64,000 bases of DNA, from assembly GCA_900539375.1 (NCBI GenBank), contig UQBY01000010.1, positions 1 to 64,000 of the forward strand, in the 5' to 3' direction. This DNA comes from an uncultured Clostridium sp. GTDB lineage: Bacteria; Bacillota; Clostridia; Clostridiales; Clostridiaceae. Position numbers and translations under genes: made by a program. The stretch's first letter is position 1. Every line of letters begins with the position of its first letter. The notes beneath the pieces are model-generated. The model made no database searches. It was not told the DNA's origin and saw only the letters and a list, made by a program, of their open reading frames with translations. Positions 41,308 through 50,756 of the stretch are shown piece after piece.

Positions 41308-42069
41308 TTATATTCCTTTATTAGAATTTTTTATTAATTCATTTAATCCTTTAAGCTCTTCGTTAGTAATATTTCTCCACTCTCCTATCTTTAATTTTCC
41401 AAGTTTAATATTCATTATTCTTATTCTTTTAAGTTTTGTAACCTTATAACCAAGAGCTTCACACATTCTTCTTATTTGCCTATTCATTCCTTCTGTTAGA
41501 ATTATCCTAAAGGTTTTCTCCCCTTCTTTATTAACAGGACACTTCTTAGTTATCTTTCCTAATATTTTAATACCATTACCCATTCTTTTTATAAATTCAT
41601 CATTTATAGGTTTATTAACAGTTACTATATATTCTTTATCATGATTATTTCCTGCTCTAAGTATTTTATTAACTATATCTCCATCATTAGTTAATAAAAT
41701 TAATCCTTCAGAATCCTTATCAAGTCTTCCTATATGAAATATTCTTTTTTCATGATTTACAAAATCAACTATATTTCCTTTTATATTTCTATCTGTTGTA
41801 CAAGTTATTCCTACTGGTTTATTAAGAGCTATATATATCATTTCTTCTTCCTTAGATATACTTTTACCATCAAGCTTTACAACTTGCCCTTTAGAAACCT
41901 TTATTCCTGGAATAGCCTTAACTCCATCTACAGTAACTCTACCTGATTCTATGTATCTATCAGCTTCTCTTCTTGAACATATTCCAGTTTCACTCATATA
42001 TTTATTAAGTCTTATCTCCTCTGGTCTATCATTATGAGTAATTATATTATTTTGCTGTTTCACTTTCAT
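41308..42069 (-). CDS. rluF: 23S rRNA pseudouridine synthase, RluF/RsuA family
   Basis: A 253-residue enzyme with an N-terminal S4 RNA-binding domain (IRLNKYMSETGICSRREADRYI) and a pseudouridine synthase domain whose catalytic Asp lies in GRLDKDSEGLILLTND. The IALNKPVGITCTTD and GMNRQIRRMC motifs are typical of the RsuA/RluF branch. Its start overlaps the end of the SigI/RsgI-like gene by 23 bp, so the two may be translationally coupled. Confidence 0.9.
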   Translation of the reverse strand: MKVKQQNNIITHNDRPEEIRLNKYMSETGICSRREADRYIESGRVTVDGVKAIPGIKVSKGQVVKLDGKSISKEEEMIYIALNKPVGITCTTDRNIKGNIVDFVNHEKRIFHIGRLDKDSEGLILLTNDGDIVNKILRAGNNHDKEYIVTVNKPINDEFIKRMGNGIKILGKITKKCPVNKEGEKTFRIILTEGMNRQIRRMCEALGYKVTKLKRIRIMNIKLGKLKIGEWRNITNEELKGLNELIKNSNKGI

Positions 42070-43078
42070 TACTTTCTTCCTTTTTATTTACTACACTTTC
42101 ATATAAATAATGTTTAGTTCCATTATTATTTATTAAAGTTTTTATATTATTTTCTACTATATAATCTCCTGTTTCCTCTAAAATTCCATAATTAAGAGCT
42201 TTTCCATTTACTGTTACCACTATACCTTCTGAAGGAACTATTTTTTGCTCTTTTGCATACCTAATGGATTCTTTTAATACAAAATCTATATTCTTATCTA
42301 AAGGACTAATTTCTTTAAGTATTTTTTCTCCTGTACTAGAGGCTGAATGAAAATATATTACAGAGTCATATTTATTTATTTCATACTTTATTGAATATGG
42401 AACTTCTATAATTACAGTTGATACTGCTTTATTATATTGATTGTACATATATATTGATACAAATATTATTATTATTAATATAGCTGAAAATATAGTTTTT
42501 ATTTTCTTTCCAAGAGTTCTTTCTTTTCCAGATATTATTTCCTCACCTAATTCAAAATCCTCTTTATTTGAAACATAAAAAAATTCTCCTGAACTTGATA
42601 GTATAATACAATTTTTTCTTAAACGTTCTATGACTATTCCTCTACGTTCCTTTTTATTTGGTATCTCTTCATCTATATTATCATTAACTAATACTCTTAA
42701 ATAATCTTGAATATATTTATAATTTGTACTTTCCATAATTAATATGTATGTAATTAAATAGTGTTTCCATCTTTCTAGAAACTTTTTAGAAATTCTAGTT
42801 TTTCTAGAAACAAGTCCTATATTTAAAACTTTTTTTGCTTTAAAAGAAGATACTACATCATAATCTTTTGCTATATAATATGCAACATTTAAAATAAGAT
42901 TTTTTTCTTTTTCATTAGGTCTATCTAAAGCTAAATCTTTTAATAATACTTCATATTCAAAAAGTTCTTTATTAAAATTTTTAATTTGTTGTTCTCTTGC
43001 TTTTTTTGATTTTTCACTTACATCTATAACTCCAGGTTTATTTGAAAAGATATACCTATCTTTTCTAAACTCTTCCAT
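42047..43078 (-). CDS. Fusion of a SigI C-terminal domain with an RsgI-type anti-sigma protein
   Basis: A 343-residue single-pass membrane protein. Residues about 38-131 match the C-terminal domain of sigma factor SigI (ELFEYEVLLKDL ... KTRISKKFLERWKHYLITYILI ... YIQDYLRVL). Residues about 145-185 look like the RsgI N-terminal anti-sigma domain (RRGIVIERLRKNCIILSSSGEF). A membrane helix (about 195-212) follows, then an outside domain like the conserved RsgI core (STVIIEVPYSIKYEINKYDSVIYFH). No sigma-2 region is present, so it is not a working sigma factor. In usual systems SigI and RsgI are separate adjacent genes. Function is inferred: membrane regulator that may trap or mimic SigI. Confidence 0.72.
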   Translation of the reverse strand: MEEFRKDRYIFSNKPGVIDVSEKSKKAREQQIKNFNKELFEYEVLLKDLALDRPNEKEKNLILNVAYYIAKDYDVVSSFKAKKVLNIGLVSRKTRISKKFLERWKHYLITYILIMESTNYKYIQDYLRVLVNDNIDEEIPNKKERRGIVIERLRKNCIILSSSGEFFYVSNKEDFELGEEIISGKERTLGKKIKTIFSAILIIIIFVSIYMYNQYNKAVSTVIIEVPYSIKYEINKYDSVIYFHSASSTGEKILKEISPLDKNIDFVLKESIRYAKEQKIVPSEGIVVTVNGKALNYGILEETGDYIVENNIKTLINNNGTKHYLYESVVNKKEESNESETAK

Positions 43079-43280
43079 AAACTCACCTCACACCCAATAC
43101 AAACTACCTACAATAAAATTCTTTTCATATCTTGTATTATATCATATATTTCTACATATATTATAGCCTTGTAACAATAATAGATTTTCTTTTATTTTTT
43201 AAATTTATCCTTTATAAACTTCATTAATATTACAATCTCATATATAATAAATAAAAAGATAAAATAAGTGAGGTGATTTT

Positions 43281-43751
43281 ATGAGAATTGGAATGGGATA
43301 TGATGTTCATAAACTTGTTCCTGAAAGAAAACTTATACTAGGTGGAGTTACTATTCCTTATGAACTAGGACTTTTAGGACATTCAGATGCTGATGTTTTA
43401 TTACATGCTATAATGGATTCTCTTCTTGGAGCAGCTGCTTTAGGAGATATTGGAAAGCACTTTCCTGATACAGATGATAGATTTAAAGGAATATCAAGCA
43501 TAAAGCTTTTAACTGAAGTTGGAAAGCTTATTTCAGAAAAAGGTTATAAAATAGAAAATATAGATGCAACTATAATTGCACAAAAGCCTAAAATGGCTCC
43601 TCATATACCTTTAATGAGAGAAAATATAGCTTCTGCATTAAATATAGAATTAGACAAAATTAATGTAAAAGCTACAACAGAAGAAGGACTTGGTTTTACA
43701 GGAGAAGGAAAAGGCATTTCTTCTCAAAGTATCTGTCTTTTAACAAAATAA
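43281..43751 (+). CDS. ispF: 2-C-methyl-D-erythritol 2,4-cyclodiphosphate synthase
   Basis: Fifth enzyme of the MEP isoprenoid pathway, 156 residues. It has GMGYDVHKL with the zinc-binding Asp and His, GHSDADVLLHAIMDSLLGAAALGDIGKHFPD, and the C-terminal TTEEGLGFTGEGKGI. GAGGTGA precedes the ATG. It stands alone, convergent with an unknown gene. The 200 bp upstream show only A/T-rich sequence. Confidence 0.97.
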   Translation: MRIGMGYDVHKLVPERKLILGGVTIPYELGLLGHSDADVLLHAIMDSLLGAAALGDIGKHFPDTDDRFKGISSIKLLTEVGKLISEKGYKIENIDATIIAQKPKMAPHIPLMRENIASALNIELDKINVKATTEEGLGFTGEGKGISSQSICLLTK

Positions 43752-43757
43752 ACATAT

Positions 43758-43810
43758 ACAAAAAGCCAGTATCTTAATATGTTATGTTAAGATACTAGCT
43801 TTTTATTTTT
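43758..43810. terminator. Bidirectional terminator after ispF
   Basis: AAAAAGCCAGTATCTTAA pairs with TTAAGATACTAGCTTTTT with one mismatch; it serves both converging genes. Confidence 0.88.
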
Positions 43811-44484
43811 TATATTACTTCTGAAAGATTTTTTTGTAGTATTTCTTTAAATTTCATACCCTCAATTTCACTTTCTGTTGCTGATTTACATATAGTTTTC
43901 CATTCTTCAGAAGATACTCCTATCTTTTTCTTAAATTCTTCTTCTGTTCCTGTAATCATAGTAGATTCTTCAACAAATTCTCCTAATTCTTCTGGAGTTT
44001 TAAATATTTTTAAATATAGGAACTCTGTATTATCTCCAAACCATTTTTTATTAAAATTTCTTGCAAATTTAATCAATCCTGATACAATCTTATCTTTAGG
44101 TAAATCCCACATTTTCTCTAGTTTCTTATAATCTTCAAGCATTGATTTGCCTTCATCTTTTGTTATCTTCTTATTTTTAAGTCCATCTTTTACTATTTTT
44201 TCTACTGATAATGATGGTACCATTGTTACCATCTTTTTCTTCCCATAAATCCATTTATAGAAAGCTTCCTGTAAAAAAGAGTATTGTATGTATCCTAATA
44301 ATACCTTTTCATCTGGAAAATACGCATATATATTATCAATACCATTACTTTTGTTAAAAATAAGAGTATGAATGTAAAGTGATTTTCCCTTTGGTGGCTT
44401 TTCCATAAACATATGCCCTCTAATAGTGCTATTTTGCATAATGATTTTATCCCAATATTTTAAGGAATTATAACTTTGCCTCAC
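43810..44484 (-). CDS. Protein of unknown function (224 residues)
   Basis: I do not recognise this protein. It has no signal peptide or membrane segment and reads as mixed: a beta-rich N-terminal half (LYIHTLIFNKS, IYAYFPDEKVLLGYIQYSFLQEAFYKWIYG) and a charged helical C-terminal half with many Lys and Glu. The frame opens at a GTG at 44493, but AAAGGTGA fits the second GTG at 44484 better. It lies alone between ispF (convergent) and the HNH gene (divergent). Confidence 0.65.
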   Translation of the reverse strand: MRQSYNSLKYWDKIIMQNSTIRGHMFMEKPPKGKSLYIHTLIFNKSNGIDNIYAYFPDEKVLLGYIQYSFLQEAFYKWIYGKKKMVTMVPSLSVEKIVKDGLKNKKITKDEGKSMLEDYKKLEKMWDLPKDKIVSGLIKFARNFNKKWFGDNTEFLYLKIFKTPEELGEFVEESTMITGTEEEFKKKIGVSSEEWKTICKSATESEIEGMKFKEILQKNLSEVI

Positions 44485-44702
44485 CTTTATCACCTTTCTT
44501 TTCTCTTAGATAATTTAATTATATAAGATAGTATATCCCCTTTTCAATATTTTTTACTAACTTTTCAAGTTATATTTTCATTTATGAAATTATTTATTTT
44601 TCTTTTAAAATATTCCAAATTTCTTATGTTATAAGCACCTTTCAATAACAAATATTTTATTATATAATATATAATATATGAAAAGTTACAGGGGGTGTCT
44701 GG

Positions 44703-45110
44703 TTGTTTTTTTGTGAAATTTGCCATGAAAAAGCTGATATTCATCATATTGTTCATAGACATGAAGGTGGATTTGATATAGAAATTAATTATAAATATTT
44801 ATGTGAAAAGCATCATCGTGGGAAAAATGGTCCCCATCAATGTTTAGAAACAGATATTAAATATAAATTAAAATTGCAAAATAAGCTAAAGAAATTACTT
44901 TATAAAAAATATTATAATTTTAAGGAGCTTGAACAAATTCTTAATGCACCTTATAATACTATAAAGAGAATAACTAAAAATATAAAGTTATATAAAGAAG
45001 GTTATAAAAGGGAAGATATAATTTTAAAACTTATGGGTGGTATTAACTACACTGAAGATATGTTAGATGAAATTAAAATTCAACATTTAAGTAAAGAAAT
45101 TCAAAAATGA
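44703..45110 (+). CDS. Small HNH-type zinc protein with a C-terminal helical domain
   Basis: A 135-residue protein beginning with a compact HNH-like zinc fold: CEICHEKADIHHIVHRHEGG, an Asn in the middle (EINYKYLCEKHHRG). CxxC, the HH pair and the closing C-x2-HH are in the right order for an HNH endonuclease. The remainder is Lys-rich and helical and might contact DNA (FKELEQILNAPYNTIKRI looks like a helix-turn-helix). The start is TTG behind AGGGGGTG. It is alone, with no phage or restriction genes around; nuclease activity is inferred. Confidence 0.7.
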   Translation: MFFCEICHEKADIHHIVHRHEGGFDIEINYKYLCEKHHRGKNGPHQCLETDIKYKLKLQNKLKKLLYKKYYNFKELEQILNAPYNTIKRITKNIKLYKEGYKREDIILKLMGGINYTEDMLDEIKIQHLSKEIQK

Positions 45111-45179
45111 TATAATTTTTATGACTTAATAAATATTGACATCTTTTTATTAAATAATTATAATAATCTTAATTAATAT

Positions 45180-45415
45180 ATTAATACGTTGAAGAGAACA
45201 GTAGGTTAAATCTTCATTTTCAGAGAGAGAATATGTAGCTGTAATTATTCTTAAATGAACTTAACTCGAAAACCATCTCTGAGTGGCTCTAATAAAGCCC
45301 GTTATTATCACGTTACGATATTTTTCAAGTGACCTAAAATATACTTTTAGGTAATTAGAGTGGAACCACGGAATTTTATACTTCGTCTCTATTTTTTTAG
45401 AGATGAAGTTTTTTT
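45180..45415 (+). promoter_or_regulatory. T-box riboswitch upstream of thrS
   Basis: The T-box AGAGTGGAACCACGG is at 45357-45371, followed by a terminator, ACTTCGTCTCTA with TAGAGATGAAGT and a U-run (45380-45412). In Stem I, the sequence CGAAAACCATCTCTGAG offers ACC as the Thr specifier. Threonine starvation should raise thrS. The stretch 45111-45441 holds nothing else. Confidence 0.9.
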
Positions 45416-45444
45416 ATTTTTTAATATGATTGGAGGAAAAGATG

Positions 45445-47376
45445 ATGATTAAAATTACTTTAAAAGATGGCTCTGTAAAAGAATTTGAATCTGGAGTATC
45501 AGTTTTAGACATTGCTAAATCAATAAGTGAAGGTTTAGCTAGAAATGCTTGTTGTGGAATTATAAATGGGAAAGTGGTAGACCTTCGTACTAAGGTAAAT
45601 GAAGATGTAGAACTTAGCATATGCACTGCTGATTCTCAAGAAGGAATGGATACTATAAGACATAGTATATCTCATGTTCTTGCCTCTGCTGTTAAAAGAT
45701 TATTTCCAGAAGCAAAACTTGCTATTGGTCCTTCAATAGCTAATGGATTCTATTATGACTTTGATGTGGAAACTCCATTTTCAACTGCTGATTTAGAAAA
45801 ACTTGAAGATGAAATGAGAAAAATCATAAAAGAAAATCCTTCTATAGAAAGATTTGAACTTCCTAAAAATGAAGCTCTTGAATTAATGAAGGATGAGCCT
45901 TATAAGGTTGACTTAATAAATGATTTACCTGAAGGAGAAGTAATTTCTTTTTATAAATTAGGTGATTTTACAGACCTTTGTGCAGGACCTCACTTAATGT
46001 CTATTAAAAATGTGAAGGCTGTTAAATTATTAAAGAGCACTGGTGCTTACTGGAAAGGAAATGAAAAGAATAAAATGCTTTCTAGAATATATGGTACAGC
46101 ATTCTTAAAGAAATCAGAATTAGAAGCTCATCTTGAAGCTTTAGAAGAAGCTAAAAAGAGAGACCATAATAAATTAGGAAGAGAACTTAAAATATTTACA
46201 ACTGATGAAAATGTAGGTCAAGGACTTCCTCTTCTTATGCCAAAGGGAGCTAAGCTATTCCAAATCCTTTCAAGATGGATTGAAGACCTTGAAGAAAGCA
46301 GAGGATATGTTTTAACTAAAACTCCTTATATGGCAAAAAGTGATTTATATAAAATATCTGGTCACTGGGATCACTATAAAGAAGGAATGTTTGTTTTAGG
46401 TGATGAAGAAAAAGATGATGAAGTTATGGCTTTAAGACCAATGACTTGTCCATTCCAATATACTATATATAATGCTGAACAACATAGTTATAAAGAATTA
46501 CCAATAAGATATGCTGAAACTTCTACTCTATTTAGAAATGAAAACTCTGGAGAAATGCATGGTCTTATAAGAGTTAGACAATTTACTTTAGCTGATGGTC
46601 ATTTAATTGTTACTCCTGAACAATTAGAAGATGAATTTAGAGGTGTTGTTGATTTAATTAAGTATGTTATGGAAACTCTTGGAATTCAAGATGACATAAC
46701 TTATAGATTCTCTAAATGGGATCCAAACAACAAGAAAAAATATATTGATGAACCAGAAGCTTGGGAAAATACTCAAAATATTATGAGAAACATCTTAAAT
46801 CACCTTAAAATTAACTATACTGAAGCTGATGATGAAGCAGCTTTCTATGGTCCAAAGCTTGATATTCAATTTAAGAATGTTCATGGAAAAGAAGATACAA
46901 TAATAACAGTTCAAATTGACTTTGCATTAGCTGAAAGATTTGACATGACTTACATTGATAAAAATGGTGAAAAGAAACATCCTTATATAATTCACAGATC
47001 ATCAATTGGATGTTATGAAAGAACTATAGCTATGCTTATAGAAAAATATGCAGGTGCATTCCCAACTTGGATGTCACCAGTTCAAGTAAAGATATTACCA
47101 ATCTCTGATAAATACAATGAATATGCAAATAAAGTTGCAGCTTCATTAAGAGAAAAATCTGTAAGAGTTGAAACTGACTTTAGAGCTGAAAAGATTGGTT
47201 ATAAAATAAGAGAAGCGAGACTTGAAAGAACTCCTTACATCTTAGTTGTAGGAGAACAAGAAGCTGAAAACAACACTGTTGCTGTAAGAAGCAGAAAAAA
47301 TGGTGATGAAGGAAGCATAGCTCTTGAAGATTTTGAAAATAGAATTTTATTAGAAATAGCTAAAAAAGAAAAATAA
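45445..47376 (+). CDS. thrS: Threonyl-tRNA synthetase
   Basis: Charges tRNA-Thr. The protein has an N-terminal TGS domain (MIKITLKDGSVKEF), the editing domain with HSISHVLASAVKRLFP and the CAGPHL motif, the class II core with MTCPFQYTIYN (zinc Cys) and RYAETSTLFRNENSGEMHGLIRVRQF, and a C-terminal anticodon domain. About 643 residues is normal. The frame can begin at a TTG at 45430; GGAGG lies 5 to 8 nt before twin ATGs at 45442 and 45445, and the second is preferred on spacing. Confidence 0.97.
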   Translation: MIKITLKDGSVKEFESGVSVLDIAKSISEGLARNACCGIINGKVVDLRTKVNEDVELSICTADSQEGMDTIRHSISHVLASAVKRLFPEAKLAIGPSIANGFYYDFDVETPFSTADLEKLEDEMRKIIKENPSIERFELPKNEALELMKDEPYKVDLINDLPEGEVISFYKLGDFTDLCAGPHLMSIKNVKAVKLLKSTGAYWKGNEKNKMLSRIYGTAFLKKSELEAHLEALEEAKKRDHNKLGRELKIFTTDENVGQGLPLLMPKGAKLFQILSRWIEDLEESRGYVLTKTPYMAKSDLYKISGHWDHYKEGMFVLGDEEKDDEVMALRPMTCPFQYTIYNAEQHSYKELPIRYAETSTLFRNENSGEMHGLIRVRQFTLADGHLIVTPEQLEDEFRGVVDLIKYVMETLGIQDDITYRFSKWDPNNKKKYIDEPEAWENTQNIMRNILNHLKINYTEADDEAAFYGPKLDIQFKNVHGKEDTIITVQIDFALAERFDMTYIDKNGEKKHPYIIHRSSIGCYERTIAMLIEKYAGAFPTWMSPVQVKILPISDKYNEYANKVAASLREKSVRVETDFRAEKIGYKIREARLERTPYILVVGEQEAENNTVAVRSRKNGDEGSIALEDFENRILLEIAKKEK

Positions 47377-47401
47377 TTTTCTTTACAACATTAAAGCCTA
47401 T

Positions 47402-47452
47402 AAAAATATTAGTATCCTTATATTATTTTTAAGGATACTAATATTTTTTATA
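47402..47452 (+). terminator. Terminator after thrS
   Basis: AAAAATATTAGTATCCTT pairs with AAGGATACTAATATTTTT; U's follow. Confidence 0.88.
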
Positions 47453-47496
47453 AATAAAATTAATTTATAAAATCTAAACTAAAAAATAACACACTT

Positions 47497-47682
47497 TTAT
47501 TGTTCATTTATTTCCACTTTTACACTATTTTTTATTATTAACGCACTTACTGTACTGCCTGATGTAAGTAATATGAACTTTATCCTCGCTATGTAATCAT
47601 TACCAATATCAACAAAAAAATCAATATACCATAATATTAACCACAGAATTAGAATCAATAATAATGCTACAATTCTTTTCAA
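47497..47682 (-). CDS. Small membrane protein (61 residues)
   Basis: A 61-residue protein with one long or two short hydrophobic segments (IVALLLILILWLILWYIDFF and IKFILLTSGSTVSALII). It begins with TTG behind GGGAGATGA at good spacing, which supports translation. No family is recognised; comparable short proteins are often unannotated. It stands alone between convergent terminators. Confidence 0.5.
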   Translation of the reverse strand: MKRIVALLLILILWLILWYIDFFVDIGNDYIARIKFILLTSGSTVSALIIKNSVKVEINEQ

Positions 47683-47783
47683 GATATCATCTCCCTTAAC
47701 TTATTTTTACAATAATCCCTTTCTGTTATATTATCGTATATTTTTTCAAAAAATTCAATATTTTTTTAATTTTATATATTTAT

Positions 47784-47837
47784 AAAAAATGTGAATTATT
47801 CTTTTGAATTCATTCAAATTAACAATCCACATTTTCT
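47784..47837 (-). terminator. Terminator after metY
   Basis: Minus strand AAAATGTGGATTGTT pairs loosely with AATAATTCACATTTTT; U-rich tail follows. Confidence 0.7.
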
Positions 47838-47868
47838 AAATAAAAAGTATTTATCTAAGCTTTTTTAT

Positions 47869-49134
47869 TTATATATTTGATAATCCTAATTTTATATCTT
47901 TTATTATATCATCTATATTTTCAAGCCCTACAGATATTCTTATTAATCCTGGTGTTATTCCTGCAGCCACTAATTGTTCATCAGTAAGTTGTCTATGAGT
48001 TGAACTTGCTGGATGAAGAACACAAGTACGAATATCTGCCACATGAACAACATTTGATGCTAATTTTAAACTATCCATAAATTTAGCTGCAACTTCACGT
48101 CCTCCTTTTACAGAGAATGAAATTACTCCACTACATCCATTTGGTAAATACTTTTTTGCTAAATCTTGATACTTATTTCCTTGTAATGTTGGATAGTTTA
48201 CAAATTCTATTTTATCACTATTATTTAAAAATTCTGCTATTTTTTCTGCATTTCTACAATGCTTTTCTATTCTTACTGGTAATGTTTCAAGTCCTAGATT
48301 TAAAAGGAAAGCATCTTGTGCTGATGGATATGCTCCTAAATCTCTCATTAATTGAACTCTTGCTTTTACTATGTAAGCTGACTTTCCAAATTGTTTTGTA
48401 TATACTACTCCATGATAAGATTCATCAGGCTCTGTAAATTCAGGAAATTTTCCATTTGTCCAATCAAAATTTCCACTATCAACGATAACACCACCTAGTT
48501 GAACAGCATGACCATCCATATACTTAGTTGTTGAATGAATTACTATATCTGCTCCATGTTCTATTGGTCTACAAAGTACTGGAGTGGCAAAAGTATTATC
48601 AACTATAAGAGGTACATTATTTTTATGAGCTATCTTAGCAAATTTTTCTATGTCAAATATACTTATTGCTGGATTTGCTATTGTTTCTCCAAATACCACT
48701 TTTGTATTTTCTTTAAATGCCTTTTGTATTTCTTCTTCTGAAGCATCTGCATCTACAAAAGTACATTCAATTCCAAATTTCTTAAGAGTTACAGCAAAAA
48801 GGTTTATTGTTCCACCATATATAGTAGCTGCACTAACTATATGGTCTCCTGCTTTTAAAATGTTCATTATACTTATAAGTGAGGCTGCTTGTCCTGATGT
48901 TGTACAAAGTGCTCCTATTCCTCCTTCTAATGAAGCAATCTTCTCTTCTACAGCTCCAACAGTTGGATTTGCTATTCTAGAATAAAAATAACCATTAGAA
49001 GAAAGATCAAATAATTTTCCCACTTCATCTGTTGAATTATATTTATAAGTTGTGCTTTGATATATTGGTAATGCTCTAGGTTCTCCATTTCCTGGATGAT
49101 ATCCTTCATGAAGACATTTAGTTTCTATTTTCAT
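47869..49134 (-). CDS. metY: O-acetylhomoserine sulfhydrylase
   Basis: A PLP enzyme of 421 residues that makes homocysteine from O-acetylhomoserine and sulfide. The start IETKCLHEGYHPGNGEPRA and the long C-terminal SVGLENIDDIIKDI are typical of MetY; the PLP lysine lies in HSTTKYMDGH and the cofactor ring contacts in TSGQAASLI. Cystathionine gamma-synthase is the alternative but is shorter. It fits the sulfur genes at 50.7-61 kb. AGGAGG precedes the ATG. Confidence 0.92.
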   Translation of the reverse strand: MKIETKCLHEGYHPGNGEPRALPIYQSTTYKYNSTDEVGKLFDLSSNGYFYSRIANPTVGAVEEKIASLEGGIGALCTTSGQAASLISIMNILKAGDHIVSAATIYGGTINLFAVTLKKFGIECTFVDADASEEEIQKAFKENTKVVFGETIANPAISIFDIEKFAKIAHKNNVPLIVDNTFATPVLCRPIEHGADIVIHSTTKYMDGHAVQLGGVIVDSGNFDWTNGKFPEFTEPDESYHGVVYTKQFGKSAYIVKARVQLMRDLGAYPSAQDAFLLNLGLETLPVRIEKHCRNAEKIAEFLNNSDKIEFVNYPTLQGNKYQDLAKKYLPNGCSGVISFSVKGGREVAAKFMDSLKLASNVVHVADIRTCVLHPASSTHRQLTDEQLVAAGITPGLIRISVGLENIDDIIKDIKLGLSNI

Positions 49135-49206
49135 TTTTATCCTCCTATAAATTCATTTTTTGTTTAACAATACCATTATATGTATTAAATTCTTCATAAT
49201 CAAGCT

Positions 49207-49773
49207 TTAACAACATTTTATACTCATAGTTTCAGTTATAATATAATCTGCTTTTATATCATGTTCCTCCGCTGGTACATTTTCTAAAAGTTGAAAATCG
49301 TATATTAAAGCTACTTTGATTATTTTTTTATCTATATTTTCTAAATATCTATCATAATATCCACCACCATAGCCTATTCTTTTTCCAACAAGGTCAAAAG
49401 CTACTCCAGGTAAAATTATTAAATCTAAATTATTTTTACAAAATTCTTCTTTACTATCATCTGGTTCTAAAATTCCATACTTATTTTCTTTTAGTCCTTC
49501 TAATGAAGTAATTTCAACAGCTTCCATCTTTTTAGTTTTTATATCTGTTCTAGGAATAAAAATATGTTTTCCTTCATTAATAAATTCTTGAATGTAAGAC
49601 ATAGTATCTATCTCACTTCCAAAACCTAAATATATAAAAATATTTTTGCTTTTTTTATAATATTCACTTTCCTTTAGTTTTAAAATTATATTCTTATCCA
49701 TTATTTCTTTTGCTTCTTTTAATATATTATCTCTTTTAGAAATCATATTTTTTCTTATTTCTTTTTTATCCAT
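49207..49773 (-). CDS. 5-formyltetrahydrofolate cyclo-ligase
   Basis: Recycles 5-formyl-THF to 5,10-methenyl-THF using ATP, 188 residues. It has KKEIRKNMISKRDNI at the start, LDLIILPGVAFDLVGKRIGYGGGYYDRYL with the nucleotide-binding GGGYYDR, and a typical short C-terminus. The frame opens earlier at 49788, but GTGGTGA fits the ATG at 49773. It lies upstream of metY by about 70 bp. Confidence 0.93.
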   Translation of the reverse strand: MDKKEIRKNMISKRDNILKEAKEIMDKNIILKLKESEYYKKSKNIFIYLGFGSEIDTMSYIQEFINEGKHIFIPRTDIKTKKMEAVEITSLEGLKENKYGILEPDDSKEEFCKNNLDLIILPGVAFDLVGKRIGYGGGYYDRYLENIDKKIIKVALIYDFQLLENVPAEEHDIKADYIITETMSIKCC

Positions 49774-49972
49774 AAGTTTAATCACCACTTTATATACTTT
49801 TTACCTTATAATATCACATTATTTAATTTAAAATCCTACTATAAATGAATATATTTTTTATTAATTCATTGTGTTCTTAATAATTACATATAAATTTATT
49901 TGTTTTACTTGTATATTTATTATATAATATGTATATTATTAATATAAATCTATTTTTGTGAGGTGAATATTT

Positions 49973-50644
49973 TTGTACGAACATTTTAAATCTGATAAAC
50001 ATATTTTTAATAATGATATATCTTTTTTAATAAAATTAAGAGATAAACCAGGAATTATTTATATGACAAAAGAAAAGCATAAAGAAGAATTAGCTGAAGA
50101 AATATCTATAGAAAATAAAAAAATTGATTTATTAATATGGAATGCAATGTATACTAAAGAAATAGTTGCAAATGGAATTGCAACAAAATATCTTCATCCA
50201 ATTTACAATAAATTTTATGATACAATTCCAACTTTAAATTCACTAGAAAGTCTTCAAGATTTAGAACTTAAAATGGTAGATACTTATATGAATCTTGTTA
50301 TAAATGATGTTGAAGTTACTCAAAACCATGTTATAAACAGAATTTTAAAGCATCTTCACTTAAATATAGAAAGCCACATATCCCTAGAACAACTTGCTTC
50401 AGAGGTTAATCTTTCTCCTGGTTATATATCAGATTGCTTTAAAAAAGAAATGGGCATAACTGTTATGAATTATGCTAAAAAAATAAGAATAGATAGAGCT
50501 AAGGTTCTTCTTTTAACAACTAATGAAAGTATTTTAGATATAGGTCTTACTTTAGGATTTCATGACCAAAGCCATTTTTATAAAACCTTTAAAAAATTTA
50601 CAGGAATGTCTCCTTCTCAATACAGAAATACAAATTATAAATAA
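49973..50644 (+). CDS. AraC-family transcriptional regulator
   Basis: A 223-residue regulator. The C-terminal 100 residues carry both AraC helix-turn-helix motifs: SLEQLASEVNLSPGYISDCFKKEMG and SILDIGLTLGFHDQSHFYKTFKKFTGMSPSQYR. The first 110 residues are a short unrecognised ligand or dimer domain, without a cupin signature. The start is TTG behind GAGGTGA. It is convergent with cysK and divergent from the folate gene; what it regulates cannot be told from here. Confidence 0.88.
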   Translation: MYEHFKSDKHIFNNDISFLIKLRDKPGIIYMTKEKHKEELAEEISIENKKIDLLIWNAMYTKEIVANGIATKYLHPIYNKFYDTIPTLNSLESLQDLELKMVDTYMNLVINDVEVTQNHVINRILKHLHLNIESHISLEQLASEVNLSPGYISDCFKKEMGITVMNYAKKIRIDRAKVLLLTTNESILDIGLTLGFHDQSHFYKTFKKFTGMSPSQYRNTNYK

Positions 50645-50703
50645 AAATAAAGTTATCAAATAAGAAGTATTATATTTCTTATAAGATAACTTTATCTTTT
50701 ATT
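50644..50703. terminator. Bidirectional terminator between the AraC-type gene and cysK
   Basis: AAATAAAGTTATC pairs with GATAACTTTATCTTTT, with an inner TAAGAA/TTCTTA stem. Confidence 0.85.
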
Positions 50704-50756
50704 TGGTGTTTTTCACTATTAATGATTCTTTTATAGTATTTCCTAATTAAATTATT

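Noticed and set aside
44565..44762. Minus-strand 65-codon frame before the HNH gene
   Set aside because: Overlaps the HNH start and its ribosome site; no own start signal.
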